A DNA stretch of 64,000 bases, taken from positions 1 to 64,000 of the forward strand of contig NZ_JAQSDY010000027.1 of assembly GCF_029946145.1 (NCBI RefSeq), in the 5' to 3' direction. The notes beneath the pieces are model-generated. The model saw only the letters and a list, made by a program, of their open reading frames with translations. It made no database searches and was not told where the DNA came from. This stretch comes from Brevundimonas sp. GTDB lineage: Bacteria > Pseudomonadota > Alphaproteobacteria > Caulobacterales > Caulobacteraceae. The position numbers and the translations under genes were made by a program. Shown here piece after piece: positions 53,061 through 62,367 of the stretch. The stretch's first letter is position 1. Every line of letters begins with the position of its first letter.

Positions 53061-54179
53061 TCAGAACCCCTGGCTTCTCGCCATCCGTTCCTGATGGAAA
53101 CCCGCATCGCCCAGCAGTTCATTCAGCACCCGCACCCGCTTCATGAACAGGCCGACGTCGAACTCGTCGGTCATGCCGACGCCGCCGTGCATCTGCACCG
53201 CCTCCTGCACCGCCAGTTCGGCGACGCGCCCGGCCTTGGCCTTGGCCACCGACACAACCAGCCCGGCGTCCTCGCGCCCGGCGTCCAGCGCATTGAGCGC
53301 CCCGGCCGTCGCCGCCCGCGCGATCTCGATCTCGCTGAACAGATGCGCCGCCCGGTGCTGCAGCGCCTGGAATTCGCCGATCAGTTTCCCGAACTGTTTG
53401 CGCGTCCGCAGATACTCCAGCGTCGTATGGAAGGCCTGATCTCCCGCTCCGTTCAGCGACGCCGCCGCGCACGCCCGGCCGAGATTCAGAGCGCCTTCGA
53501 GTAACGCCTCACCGCCGTCAACCGCGCCGATGACTGCGTCCGCATCGACCTCGACATCCGTCAGCGTTACCCGCGCCGCATTGTGCGCATCGACCATGAC
53601 CGTGCGCTCGATCTCGACGCCGCCCGTCTTCGGATCGACGAGGAACAGCGTCAGGCCGTTCTCGGTCAGGGCCGCCACGATCACCGCATCGGCCACATGG
53701 CCGTCCAGCACAAAGCCCTTGGCCCCGTTCAGCCTGAAGCCGTTGCCCGACCGCTCAGCCGTCGTCGCGATCCGCGCCGGCGCATGTTTGGGGCCTTCAT
53801 CGACGGCCAGCGAAACGATCGCCTCGCCGGCCGCGATCCGGGGCAGCCACGCCGCCTGCTGCTCCGCCGATCCGCCCTTCAGCACGGTCGCCGACAGCAC
53901 GCCTGAACCAAGGAAGGGCGACGGCGTCAGCGTCCGCCCCAAGGCCTCGGCCATGACCCCCGCCTCCACCGCGCCGAGACCGGAACCGCCATGTTCCTCG
54001 GGAATGATGACGCCTGCGAACCCCATCTCCCCGAACGCCCGCCACAGGTCGCGCGACACCCCGTCGGCATCCTTGCTGTCGCGCAGCTTGCGTAGGTGGG
54101 CGATCGGCGCGTGCTCGTTCAGGAAGCCGTCGGCGGCCTCCTTCAGCATCGTCTGCTCTTCGGTCAGGATCAGCGGCAT
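53061..54179 (-). CDS. Acyl-CoA dehydrogenase
   Basis: A 372-residue FAD enzyme of the ACAD family. The N-terminal helical domain starts MPLILTEEQTMLKEAADGFL; the middle beta domain and the C-terminal helices TLEYLRTRKQFGKLIGEFQALQ and AVQMHGGVGMTDEF are typical. It oxidises an acyl-CoA at the alpha-beta position; chain preference is unknown. Before the IS1182 insertion it would have faced the catabolic operon at 56292 across about 530 bases, so it probably belongs to the same pathway. Its ATG overlaps a TGA that ends a short open stretch. Confidence 0.9.
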   Translation of the reverse strand: MPLILTEEQTMLKEAADGFLNEHAPIAHLRKLRDSKDADGVSRDLWRAFGEMGFAGVIIPEEHGGSGLGAVEAGVMAEALGRTLTPSPFLGSGVLSATVLKGGSAEQQAAWLPRIAAGEAIVSLAVDEGPKHAPARIATTAERSGNGFRLNGAKGFVLDGHVADAVIVAALTENGLTLFLVDPKTGGVEIERTVMVDAHNAARVTLTDVEVDADAVIGAVDGGEALLEGALNLGRACAAASLNGAGDQAFHTTLEYLRTRKQFGKLIGEFQALQHRAAHLFSEIEIARAATAGALNALDAGREDAGLVVSVAKAKAGRVAELAVQEAVQMHGGVGMTDEFDVGLFMKRVRVLNELLGDAGFHQERMARSQGF

Positions 54180-54352
54180 CAGGTCACCGGGTCAAGTTTC
54201 GCCAACACGAGGCCGGCGGCCTGCAAGGCGGGGGAAAGGAGGGGGTTCGAATGTATATACAGCGCTCAGTCGCTCCGGCATTCAATCCGACCTGCGGAAA
54301 CAGCGGGGGGGGGCGTCGTTGCCGAAAGCGGACATCGCCAACGGCCGCGACG
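54180..54352. other. Upstream region of the acyl-CoA dehydrogenase gene
   Basis: 173 bases between the gene and the IS1182 target site. On the minus strand a 28-codon open stretch ends in a TGA that overlaps the ATG (TGATG), perhaps the tail of a lost gene. TTGAAT and TATATA boxes around 54252-54284 could be a promoter. Confidence 0.45.
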
Positions 54353-54356
54353 AGTC
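54353..54356. repeat. Target-site duplication AGTC (left)
   Basis: AGTC immediately before the left terminal repeat of the IS1182 element; the matching copy is at 55935-55938. Confidence 0.7.
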
Positions 54357-55934
54357 GAGGCCGTGTAAAAACGGGCTGAGCTGAATCGGCGCACGGGTTG
54401 TGACGAGGCGCGGGGCGCCTCCGTCTCAGGCCCTGATCGCCTCCATCAGCGGCTTCGTTCCCAGCACCGCCATCACCCGCTTCATGTTGTAGGCGAGGAT
54501 GTGGAGGCTGATCTCGGTCTTCACGTTGGGCAGCCGCTTCATCAGGAAGTGGGTGTGGCCCATCCAGGCCTTGATCGTGCCGAACGGGTGTTCGACCAGC
54601 CGTCGTCGGGTGCGCATGGCGCGCGGGGCCAGGTCCATCCGGGTCTGCAGCGCATCGATCACCGCCTCATGCTCCCAGCGGGTGACCCGACGCTCGACGC
54701 TGGGCGTGCACTGCGGCTTCAGGCGACAGCCGGTGCAACTGGCTCGATTCAGGTAGCGATGCAGCGTCTGTCCCTTCTCTACGGTCGTAAGGCGGCGCGG
54801 CAGCAGCTCGCCCGCTGGGCAGCGATAGGCGTCCTGATCGGGCAGGTAGACGAAGTCCTGTTTGCCGAAGCGGCCCGCCGCCTTGGCGCCTGAGGTCTGG
54901 GGCTTCGGTAGATAAGGCGTCACGCCCAGGGCCTCGCAGGCCAGGATCTCTTCTCCGGAGAAGTAGCCGCGGTCAGCCAGCACATCGAGCGCCTCGACGC
55001 CCATGGCGTCCTTGGCCTTCTCAGCCATGGACGCGAGCTGCTCCCGGTCGCTTCCCGTCATCACCACCTCGTGGGCGACGATCAAGTGATGCTCGCCTTC
55101 GACGGCGGACTGGACGTTGTAGCCGACGATGCCGCTGCCCCGACCGGACGTCGCCATGGCCCGGGCGTCGGGGTCAGTCCGGGAGACCTGGCCGTCGGGT
55201 GACGCCTCGACCTCCGCCTCCATGGTCTTCAGCATCGCCATCTGGGCGCGGAGCCGATCGATCTTCTCGACCAGTCGCCCGGACCGCGCCTCGGCGGCCT
55301 CGCCCTCCTGCCGATCGGCAGCGTCCAGATCCTGCAGATAACCGGCGATGTGCTCGGCCACCTGCTCGATCCGCCGCTTGACCTTGTAGGCGGTGAAGTT
55401 CTTGTCGCGTGTGTTCACCGCCTTGAACTTCGAGCCATCGATGGCGACCAGGGCCGCGCCGAACAGTCCGAGCTGTCGGCACAGCACCACGAACCGGGCG
55501 CAGGCCGCCTGGATCGCCGAACCGTTCTCACGGCGGAAGTCGGCGATGGTCTTGTGATCCGGCGCCAGCCGCCCCGTCAGCCACATCAGCTCGACGTTGC
55601 GCTGCGCCTCCCGTTCCAGCCGCCGGCTCGACTGCACCTTGTTCAGGTAGCCGTAGACGTAGAGCTTCAGCAGCATGGCCGGGTGATAGGCCGGACGCCC
55701 CGTCGCCGCCGGCGTCATCCCCTCGAAGCCCAGATCCCGGAGGTCCAGTTCGTCGACAAAGACATCGACCACCCGGACCGGATTATCCTCGGCCACATAG
55801 TCATCGAGACACTCGGGAAGCAGCGTCGGCTGCTGGCGATCTGCACCCTGAACGAAGCGGCCCATACCCACCTCCTGCTGACCTCAGGAGGCTACCCTAA
55901 TTCGCTCGATGGGGCGGCGTTTTCACACAGCCTC
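54357..55934 (-). mobile_element. Complete IS1182-family insertion sequence (1578 bp)
   Basis: The ends are GAGGCCGTGTAAAAACG at 54357-54373 and its near-perfect inverse CGTTTTCACACAGCCTC at 55918-55934 (two mismatches). A 4-bp AGTC duplication flanks the element. It contains one intact transposase gene on the minus strand. The intact ends and duplication point to a recent insertion. Confidence 0.88.
54426..55871 (-). CDS. IS1182 family transposase
   Basis: A 481-residue DDE transposase. The N-terminal domain begins with FVQGADRQQPTLLPECLDDYV, the first catalytic Asp is in LVAIDGSKFKAVN, the second in LDVLADRGYFSGEE and the Glu in RRLVEHPFGTIKAWMG. A Cys cluster (ASCTGCRLKPQC) lies between. 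Length and order match IS1182 transposases, and no frameshift is seen, so it is probably active. Confidence 0.95.
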   Translation of the reverse strand: MGMGRFVQGADRQQPTLLPECLDDYVAEDNPVRVVDVFVDELDLRDLGFEGMTPAATGRPAYHPAMLLKLYVYGYLNKVQSSRRLEREAQRNVELMWLTGRLAPDHKTIADFRRENGSAIQAACARFVVLCRQLGLFGAALVAIDGSKFKAVNTRDKNFTAYKVKRRIEQVAEHIAGYLQDLDAADRQEGEAAEARSGRLVEKIDRLRAQMAMLKTMEAEVEASPDGQVSRTDPDARAMATSGRGSGIVGYNVQSAVEGEHHLIVAHEVVMTGSDREQLASMAEKAKDAMGVEALDVLADRGYFSGEEILACEALGVTPYLPKPQTSGAKAAGRFGKQDFVYLPDQDAYRCPAGELLPRRLTTVEKGQTLHRYLNRASCTGCRLKPQCTPSVERRVTRWEHEAVIDALQTRMDLAPRAMRTRRRLVEHPFGTIKAWMGHTHFLMKRLPNVKTEISLHILAYNMKRVMAVLGTKPLMEAIRA

Positions 55935-55938
55935 AGTC
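55935..55938. repeat. Target-site duplication AGTC (right)
   Basis: Second copy of AGTC directly after the right terminal repeat. Confidence 0.7.
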
Positions 55939-56291
55939 AGGAGCAGACACACCCAACTTTCACTGCCAGCGCCGCCACAGCGCCGTGGACCATCTAACCT
56001 GCTGACCCCTTCACTTTCGACCCTTTACCGGACTGCTTAAGGTCTAGTTGGAAGACTTCGGAACACGGTTCGCGGTGCCATTCTCGCGACCTGCTCCTCA
56101 AGCACCCGTCGCGCCAGAGCCGCGCTGAAGCCGGCCATTGCGTGAGATAATCAAACAGTCGGTTGGTCGATTCCGCTCTTTCCGCTTGCCGGTCTATCGG
56201 CCCTAACCTACCATTTGTTAGAGGCGGGATTAAGCGCGCCCGTCCACGCATGACGTGGAGAGGAAACGACTAACGGAGGCGATCCAGGCGC
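55939..56291. other. Regulatory region of the catabolic operon
   Basis: 353 bases between the IS and the acyl-CoA synthetase gene. It holds the 14-bp operator-like element at 56208-56221 and ACGGAGG just before the ATG. A minus-strand open stretch (55994-56251) shows no protein family. Confidence 0.6.
56208..56221. promoter_or_regulatory. Operator-like element CTACCATTTGTTAG
   Basis: It lies 71 bases before the acyl-CoA synthetase start. Its reverse complement CTAACAAATGGTAG differs in one base from CTAACAAACGGTAG at 62368-62381 in front of the hydratase gene. The shared occurrence within one operon that encodes a TetR protein makes it the best candidate for its operator. Confidence 0.6.
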
Positions 56292-57944
56292 ATGGCCGAT
56301 ACTGCCCTTCCCCATGACGCCCCCACGAAGGCGGTCGACATCCTTCTGTCCGAGCAGGCGGCGCGTCGCCCGGACGCGACCTTCGCCATCTTTCCGGGCG
56401 AGACCCTGACCTATGGCGAGGTGAACGACCGCGCCCGGGCGATGGCCAAGGGGCTGATCCGACTCGGCGTCAAGCCCGGCGACCATATCGCCACCCTGAT
56501 GCCGAACTGCGCCGACTGGGTCATCGCCTATTTCGCGGGGCTGATTGCCGGGGCCGTCGTCGTCGCGCTGAACGCTCGCTACAAGCGCCATGAATTGGGG
56601 TACGCCCTGAAGCACAGCGACTGCCGCGTGCTGCTGACCACCGACCTGATCGCCGACCATGTCGACTTCACCTCCCTGCTTCGGGACACGCTGGAGGGAC
56701 TGGACGCGCAGACGGACAGGACATCACTGAATCTGACCAGCGCGCCGGCGCTTAAGGCCTTGGTCCTGATGGGCAAGGTGCCGACGTCGCCGTTCCTGTC
56801 CAGCGAAGACCTGATTGCCCTGGGTGCGGACATTCCCGATGCCGAGGTCGACGCTGCGCGGGCGCAGCGCGACGTCGGCGACACCTCCACCATCATCTAC
56901 ACCTCGGGCACGACCTCCACCCCCAAGGGCTGCGAACTGACACATCAAGGCCTCCAGGCCAGTTGGTCCACCTTCGCCAATACGGTCAGCCTGCGTCCCG
57001 ACGAGACGGTGTGGACGCCCATGCCCTTCTACCACACCGGCGGCGTGGGGCCGATGACGATCATTCTGGCGACAGGCGCCGCCTTCATGACCCAGCCGCA
57101 CTATCAAGCGGAACAGGCGGTCGAGCTGATCGAACAGCATCGGATCGCCCATCTCTATTCCGGCTTCCCCCAGCTTTCGATCACGGTGATCGAGCATCCG
57201 CGCTTCAACAAGGACCGTTTCGACTTCGTCCGCTCGATGCTGAACGTGGGCCCCGAGGCCCTGCAACGGCGGATCCAGGCCGCCCTGCCCGATCACGCGG
57301 TGCTGCTGAACCTGTTCGGCATGACCGAGGGCGCGGGCATCGTCACCTTCGCGCGGTGGGATGCGCCTCTGGACGTCCGGGCTGTGTCCAGCGGCTATCC
57401 GCCGGAAAACACCCAGGTCCGAATTTGCGATCCCGAGACCAACATCGAGTCGCCGCGCGGTGCCCCGGGCGAAATCCAGTTCCGGGGCGGCGGGGCTTTC
57501 AGGTCCTACTACAAGGATCCGGAGGCGACGGCGGCCACCATCCTGCCGGGCGGCTGGGTAAAGACGGGCGACCGGGGCCGGATGGACCCCGACGGCGCCC
57601 TGACCTTTCTTGGCCGGATCAAGGACATGCTGAAGGTCGGGGGCGAAAACGTCGCCGCCGCCGAGATCGAGGCCTTCATCCAGGGCCTGCCCGGCGTGAA
57701 GATGGTCCAGATCATCGGTATCCCTCACAAGCGCCTGACAGAGGTGCCCGTCGCCTTCGTCGAGCGCGATCCCGGCTCCACGATCACCGAGACCGAGGTG
57801 ATTGCGGCCTGCACGGGTCGGTTGGCGAACTGGAAGGTCCCGCGGCACGTCATCTTCGTCACCGACTGGCCGATGTCGACGACCAAGGTCCAGAAGTTCC
57901 GGTTGAAGGAATACCTGCCCGCCGATCTGGTCGAAAGCGCATGA
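56292..57944 (+). CDS. Acyl-CoA synthetase (AMP-binding)
   Basis: A 550-residue adenylate-forming ligase that activates a carboxylic acid to its CoA thioester. The P-loop is IIYTSGTTSTPKGCELTH, the A5 region NLFGMTEGAG, A7 GWVKTGDRGRMDPDG, and A8 FLGRIKDMLKVGGENV, with a C-terminal Lys region TTKVQKFRLKEYL. It is the first gene of the operon and probably activates the pathway substrate or an early acid intermediate. Specificity cannot be read from the sequence. Its stop overlaps the SDR start by four bases. Confidence 0.93.
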   Translation: MADTALPHDAPTKAVDILLSEQAARRPDATFAIFPGETLTYGEVNDRARAMAKGLIRLGVKPGDHIATLMPNCADWVIAYFAGLIAGAVVVALNARYKRHELGYALKHSDCRVLLTTDLIADHVDFTSLLRDTLEGLDAQTDRTSLNLTSAPALKALVLMGKVPTSPFLSSEDLIALGADIPDAEVDAARAQRDVGDTSTIIYTSGTTSTPKGCELTHQGLQASWSTFANTVSLRPDETVWTPMPFYHTGGVGPMTIILATGAAFMTQPHYQAEQAVELIEQHRIAHLYSGFPQLSITVIEHPRFNKDRFDFVRSMLNVGPEALQRRIQAALPDHAVLLNLFGMTEGAGIVTFARWDAPLDVRAVSSGYPPENTQVRICDPETNIESPRGAPGEIQFRGGGAFRSYYKDPEATAATILPGGWVKTGDRGRMDPDGALTFLGRIKDMLKVGGENVAAAEIEAFIQGLPGVKMVQIIGIPHKRLTEVPVAFVERDPGSTITETEVIAACTGRLANWKVPRHVIFVTDWPMSTTKVQKFRLKEYLPADLVESA

Positions 57945-58651
57945 CTGCGTCGGCTGCCGATCGCGGGGTCGCCCTAGTCACCGGCGCGGCCGGCGGACTG
58001 GGTCGTGCCATCGTGCGAACGCTGGCGGCCGAAGGCTACACGGTTCTGGGCGTTGACCTGCAGGCGTTCGACGCCCCCGAGGCCGCGCGCACCTGGGTCT
58101 GCGACCTCACAGACTTCGACGGGGTCCGGCGGATGCTGGACGAAATCGTCGCGGCGTTCGGCGCCCCGGCCGTTCTGGTGAACAACGCCGCCTTCTATCG
58201 GTTCACCCCCTTCTTCGAACTGAGCATGGAGCAGGTAGCGCAGACGCTGGCGGTCAACATCACCGCGCCCCTCTATCTGTGCCAGCAGGTCGGTCTGGCA
58301 ATGCGCGACAACGGCCGGGGCGCGATCGTCAACGTCTCCTCCATCGCGGGCCGTCGCGGTTCCAGCCAGGTCGATTACGGGGCTTCAAAGGCGGCGGTGA
58401 TCAACTTCACCATGACCCTGGCGCGGATCATGGCGCCGCTGGGCATCCGCGTGAACGCCGTGGCACCCGCCCTCGTCGATGCCGGCCTGGGCCCGAAAAT
58501 CGAGCCGCACGTCCGCGACGCCTTCCTGAACCAGACGCCGATGAAGCGCGCGGCCACGGCCGGGGAGGTCGCGGACGTCATAGCCTTCCTCGCCGGAGAC
58601 CGGTCGACCTACGTCACCGGCGAAACCATCGACGTGCACGGCGGCCTCTAG
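57941..58651 (+). CDS. SDR-family oxidoreductase (first copy)
   Basis: A 236-residue short-chain dehydrogenase. The cofactor motif is VTGAAGGLGRAIV, with VDLQ after the second strand (Asp suggests NAD), NNAAF, NVSSIAGRRG with catalytic Ser, and VDYGASKAAV with Tyr and Lys. The frame is open far upstream inside the synthetase gene, but ATG 57941 gives the proper N-terminus and an ATGA overlap. It may act as a 3-hydroxyacyl-CoA or alcohol dehydrogenase in the pathway. Confidence 0.92.
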   Translation: MTASAADRGVALVTGAAGGLGRAIVRTLAAEGYTVLGVDLQAFDAPEAARTWVCDLTDFDGVRRMLDEIVAAFGAPAVLVNNAAFYRFTPFFELSMEQVAQTLAVNITAPLYLCQQVGLAMRDNGRGAIVNVSSIAGRRGSSQVDYGASKAAVINFTMTLARIMAPLGIRVNAVAPALVDAGLGPKIEPHVRDAFLNQTPMKRAATAGEVADVIAFLAGDRSTYVTGETIDVHGGL

Positions 58652-58671
58652 ACCCGAAGCGGAGAAGCGAC

Positions 58672-59922
58672 ATGAGCATTACCAACGCGACCCACGACCG
58701 CCCGCGGACCTGCCCGGTGGGCGAGAGCGTGGTTGGATTTGCCGACAGGGACCCGTTCGGCTTCTACGAACGGCTGCGCGAGGCGGGATCGCCGACCTGG
58801 GACCCGGAGGCGCGCGCCTGGCTTGTGCATGACTTCGACCAGTGCCTGATCGCCGAGCGGGACGAGAGCCGCTTCGCCAACGCCTATGTCTTCGCCGACG
58901 AGATCGTGAAGGAGATAAAGGGCGGCGGGGCCAACATCACGCTGAGCCGGGACGGAGATCACGTCAAACTGAGGCGTTTCCATTTCAAGCTTCTGTCGGC
59001 GGCCAATATCGAGAGCTACCGGCAGATCCATATCGCACCGGTGCTGGCGGCGTCCCTGGCGCGACTGGAGGGCAGGACGACTGCGGATCTCGCCGCCGAC
59101 TATGCCGCCATCATCCCGGCCCGGGTAATCTGCTCCCTGCTGGGGATGCCGACCGACGATGACGCGATGGTCGCCGAGATCCTGGCCTGCAATGACGCGA
59201 TCGTGGCCTTCATCGCCTCCGGTTATCGCGACACAGATCTGCGGGACAAGGCGCTGGCAGCCTCGCGCAGACTGAACGAGATGCTGCTGCCCTATATCCG
59301 CGCCCGGCGGGACGAACCGGCGGACGATTTCATCAGCCGTGTCTGGAGAGACGCCCCGGACTTCGGCATCCACATGGACGAGGAAGCCGCGCTGGGCATC
59401 TGCCGCGAACTGTTCTTCGCCGGCTCCGACACCACGGTGCACGGCATCGCCAACGCCCTGTATCTGGTGCTGGCCGATCCGAAGTTGATGGACAAGGTTC
59501 GGGCCAATCCGGAAGACGCGCTGCCGGCCGTGGTGGAGGAATCGCTGCGGCTGATGAACGTCGTCCAGTTCCGGCACCGGTTCTGTATGGAGGACACCGA
59601 GGTCGGCGACACGACGGTGAAGAAGGGCGAGATGATCATCCTGCTGCACGCCGCCGCGAACCGCGATCCCGAACGGTTCCCCTGCCCGGCCGATGTCGAT
59701 CTGGACCGGCCGGACCTGACGGGCCACCTCGCCTTCGCGCGCGGAACACGGTCCTGCGTCGGTTCCTCTCTGGCGCGCACCGAAATGCACGAGGCGGTAA
59801 GGGAAATTATCGATCGGTTCCCGCATTTGCACTTGGACGCTTCGGCCGAACCTCCTAGCTTCCGTGGTCTTTATATGCGCTCGATGGGCCCCCTGAATGT
59901 CATTCTGGGGCCGTCGGCATGA
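58672..59922 (+). CDS. Cytochrome P450
   Basis: A 416-residue soluble bacterial P450. The I-helix oxygen motif is FFAGSDTTVH, the K-helix VVEESLR, and the haem loop FARGTRSCVGSS with the Cys ligand near residue 361. GGAGAAG precedes ATG 58672. It probably hydroxylates a hydrophobic substrate that is then oxidised by the SDRs and activated by the synthetase. No ferredoxin is encoded beside it; the ferredoxin-reductase-like gene at 35811-37031 is a possible partner. Its stop overlaps the TetR start. Confidence 0.94.
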   Translation: MSITNATHDRPRTCPVGESVVGFADRDPFGFYERLREAGSPTWDPEARAWLVHDFDQCLIAERDESRFANAYVFADEIVKEIKGGGANITLSRDGDHVKLRRFHFKLLSAANIESYRQIHIAPVLAASLARLEGRTTADLAADYAAIIPARVICSLLGMPTDDDAMVAEILACNDAIVAFIASGYRDTDLRDKALAASRRLNEMLLPYIRARRDEPADDFISRVWRDAPDFGIHMDEEAALGICRELFFAGSDTTVHGIANALYLVLADPKLMDKVRANPEDALPAVVEESLRLMNVVQFRHRFCMEDTEVGDTTVKKGEMIILLHAAANRDPERFPCPADVDLDRPDLTGHLAFARGTRSCVGSSLARTEMHEAVREIIDRFPHLHLDASAEPPSFRGLYMRSMGPLNVILGPSA

Positions 59923-60692
59923 GGCAGGAGCTCGAGTTTTTGGACGCAGCCGAACCGCCAATAGACCACGGAAAACCACCCCGGCGGGCGCGTGCGGGCA
60001 GCCAATTGTCCCAGGAACGTTGGCAGCAGATTCTGGAGGTCGCGACCCGGCTGTTCAGGCAGCAAGGCTTCGCTGGCACCTCCATGCAGATCGTCAGCGA
60101 CGAGGTCGGCCTGCTGAAGGGCAGTCTCTACTATTACGTATCCTCTAAGGAAGAACTCCTGTTCGAGATTCTACGCGACCTGCACCGGGGTGGGGTTGAG
60201 ATAATCGAGGACATCGCATTCGATTCGACCGATCCGCTGGCCGAGTTGACCAAGTATCTGCGCCGCCTGACAATCTACGCTGGCGAGCATCGGGCGCGGC
60301 TGAGCATCTTCCTGCGCGACTTCCACTTCGTGCCCGCCGAACAGCAGCAGAAGATCATCGCCGAACGCGACATGTACGAGATGGCGGCCTTCCGCCTGAT
60401 CGAGGAAGCCAAGGCGGCTGGGCTGATCGATCCCTCCGTCAACTCCAAGGTGGCCGCCTTCTCCAGCTTGGGCGCGACCTCGGTGACCCACGAGTGGTAC
60501 CGGCCGGAAGGTCCGGTGGCGCTGGAGACGATCGGAGAACAGGTTGCCGCGACCATCGTGTCGGGCCTGCGACACGCCACGGTCGCAAAGCCGAAACCCA
60601 AACGCCGCGCCGCCGCCGCCGCGGCCGCGGCCGCCTCGGCACCGGCCGCGCCGAAAACGAAGACCAGGACCGCCAAGCGCCAGCCGGCCTGA
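59919..60692 (+). CDS. TetR-family regulator with basic Ala/Lys-rich tail
   Basis: A 257-residue regulator. The DNA-binding domain is about residues 33-80 (QILEVATRLFRQQGFAGTSMQIVS, then LLKGSLYYYVSSKEELL), and the ligand domain runs to about 220. The last 34 residues form a histone-H1-like tail (KPKPKRRAAAAAAAAASAP and KTKTRTAKRQPA). Related TetR proteins (KstR2, FadR, PaaR) respond to CoA thioesters, so an acyl-CoA inducer is plausible. It is encoded within the operon it probably controls; the 14-bp elements at 56208 and 62368 are candidate binding sites. Confidence 0.9.
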   Translation: MRQELEFLDAAEPPIDHGKPPRRARAGSQLSQERWQQILEVATRLFRQQGFAGTSMQIVSDEVGLLKGSLYYYVSSKEELLFEILRDLHRGGVEIIEDIAFDSTDPLAELTKYLRRLTIYAGEHRARLSIFLRDFHFVPAEQQQKIIAERDMYEMAAFRLIEEAKAAGLIDPSVNSKVAAFSSLGATSVTHEWYRPEGPVALETIGEQVAATIVSGLRHATVAKPKPKRRAAAAAAAAASAPAAPKTKTRTAKRQPA

Positions 60693-60700
60693 GGCGTCGC

Positions 60701-61471
60701 ATGACCGCGATGTTCAGGCTCGATGGGCGCACTGCGCTCGTCACGGGCGGCGCCAATGGTCTGGGCCGCATGATCGCCGAGGCCCTGCTGCAGGCCGGCG
60801 CCCGCGTCATCATCACCTCACGCCGCGATGCCGATGCGGCGGCGCGCGAGATGGCAGCAATGGGTAATTGCGAAGGCATCGACGCCGACCTGTCCACGCC
60901 GGCCGGGGCCGTCGCCTTGGCCGAAGCGGTCAAGGCGCGGGTCGACGCCCTCCATGTGCTGGTCAACAACGCCGGCAAGACATGGGGGGCGCCGCTGGAC
61001 AACTATCCGGACCAGGCTTGGGATGCGGTCATGCCGATCAATGTGCAGGTCCCCTTCACCCTGATCCGGGACCTGTTGCCGGTTCTGGAGAAGGCGGGGA
61101 CCGCGACCGATCCCGCCCGGATATTGAACATCGGCTCCATCGCCGGGAACTCCGTTCACCGGCTGTCAGCCTATGCCTACACCGCCAGCAAGGCGGCGCT
61201 GCACCATCTGACAGGTGAGCTGGCGTCGGACCTGGCGCGTCGGCACATCGCGGCGAACATCATCGTGCCAGGCTGGTTTCCGACGGACATGACGGCCAGG
61301 GTGCGGGCCGACGAGAACCTGACCCGCGCCACGACGCGAAAAATCCCGTTCGGCCGGTTCGGCACGGCGGCCGAGATCGGCAGCGTCGCGGTGTTTCTGG
61401 CGTCTCCGGCGGCGGCCTATATCACTGGGGCGGAGATCCCGGTCGACGGAGGGATCAGCGGATGTCGATGA
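60701..61471 (+). CDS. SDR-family oxidoreductase (second copy)
   Basis: A 256-residue short-chain dehydrogenase: VTGGANGLGRMIAE, then TSRR after the second strand (Arg suggests NADP), NNAGKTWG, NIGSIAGNSVH with Ser, and AYAYTASKAALHHL with Tyr and Lys. It differs clearly from the first SDR, so the pathway has at least two alcohol/ketone steps. The start is eight bases after the TetR stop. It overlaps the hydrolase gene by ten bases. Confidence 0.92.
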   Translation: MTAMFRLDGRTALVTGGANGLGRMIAEALLQAGARVIITSRRDADAAAREMAAMGNCEGIDADLSTPAGAVALAEAVKARVDALHVLVNNAGKTWGAPLDNYPDQAWDAVMPINVQVPFTLIRDLLPVLEKAGTATDPARILNIGSIAGNSVHRLSAYAYTASKAALHHLTGELASDLARRHIAANIIVPGWFPTDMTARVRADENLTRATTRKIPFGRFGTAAEIGSVAVFLASPAAAYITGAEIPVDGGISGCR

Positions 61472-62313
61472 CCAGCCAGCCCATGACCCTCAACCTGCGA
61501 GGCGATGGCCTGACCATCGTCGCCGACTCTTGGGGTGAGGCCGGGGCTCCCGCGATCCTGTTCGCACATGGCGGCGGACAGAGCCGAGGCGCCTGGGGCG
61601 CCACGGCGAAGATCATGGCCGAAGCCGGATACCATGCCGTTTCGCTGGACCTGCGCGGGCATGGCTCCAGCGACTGGGCGCCGGACGGCGATTACAGCTT
61701 CGCGTCCTATGTGCGCGATTTCGCGGCCATCATTCCGCAACTGAGCGGCCGGGCGGCGCTGGTCGGCGCGTCCCTGGGCGGCCGGGCGGCGCTGCTGATG
61801 GCGACGACCCACCCGGAGATGATCGCCGCGCTCGTCCTGGCCGACGTCACGCCGCGTATAGACGAGGACGTCGCAGACGACGTGCGCGAGTTCTTCCACG
61901 CCTCCATTGCCGGATTCGACAGTGTGGAGAGTGCCGCCGCCACCCTATCGGCTCTCGCCGCCCATGGGCGCGCTCCCCGGCCCGAACGTCTGAGAGGCAA
62001 TATGCGCGAGGAAAACGGTCGCTTCTTCTGGCGATGGGATCCCCGCTTCGTCGACGACCGCTTCGTGAAGGGCCCTGACCAGTTGGCCCTGCTGGAACGC
62101 AGCGCGGCCGAGCTGAAAGCCGCGACCCTGATGATCCGGGCCGGCGACAGCACCGTCGTCCGACCCGAACATGTCGCGCACTTCCTGTCGATCGCCCCGC
62201 ATGTCGAGACCCTGGTCGCGCCGGGTATCGGACATATGCTGACCGGCGACGCCAACGACGCCTATGCGCCGCTGGTGCTGGAGTTCCTCAAACGGGTCTA
62301 CCCGCCTCGTTGA
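61462..62313 (+). CDS. Alpha/beta hydrolase
   Basis: A 283-residue alpha/beta hydrolase with HGGGQSRGAWG as the oxyanion loop, nucleophile elbow ALVGASLGGRAAL, acidic residue in IRAGDSTVV and His in PGIGHML. It has no signal peptide, so it acts in the cytoplasm on an ester, lactone or C-C bond. GGAGGG lies eight bases before ATG 61462. It ends the first block of the operon. Confidence 0.88.
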   Translation: MSMTSQPMTLNLRGDGLTIVADSWGEAGAPAILFAHGGGQSRGAWGATAKIMAEAGYHAVSLDLRGHGSSDWAPDGDYSFASYVRDFAAIIPQLSGRAALVGASLGGRAALLMATTHPEMIAALVLADVTPRIDEDVADDVREFFHASIAGFDSVESAAATLSALAAHGRAPRPERLRGNMREENGRFFWRWDPRFVDDRFVKGPDQLALLERSAAELKAATLMIRAGDSTVVRPEHVAHFLSIAPHVETLVAPGIGHMLTGDANDAYAPLVLEFLKRVYPPR

Positions 62314-62331
62314 GCCTTGTTTTCTACCGAG

Positions 62332-62339
62332 CGTTTGTT
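62332..62339. promoter_or_regulatory. AACAAACG core (reverse), regulatory cluster site 1
   Basis: CGTTTGTT preceded by CTACCGAG: a spaced variant of the CTACCGTTTGTTAG element, 29 bases before the full copy. Confidence 0.4.
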
Positions 62340-62367
62340 TTATCGGGATCGTCTCTTGCCGATGATT

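Noticed and set aside
55994..56251. Minus-strand 85-codon frame between the IS and the catabolic operon
   Set aside because: It covers the operator-like site and promoter region and has no recognisable family.
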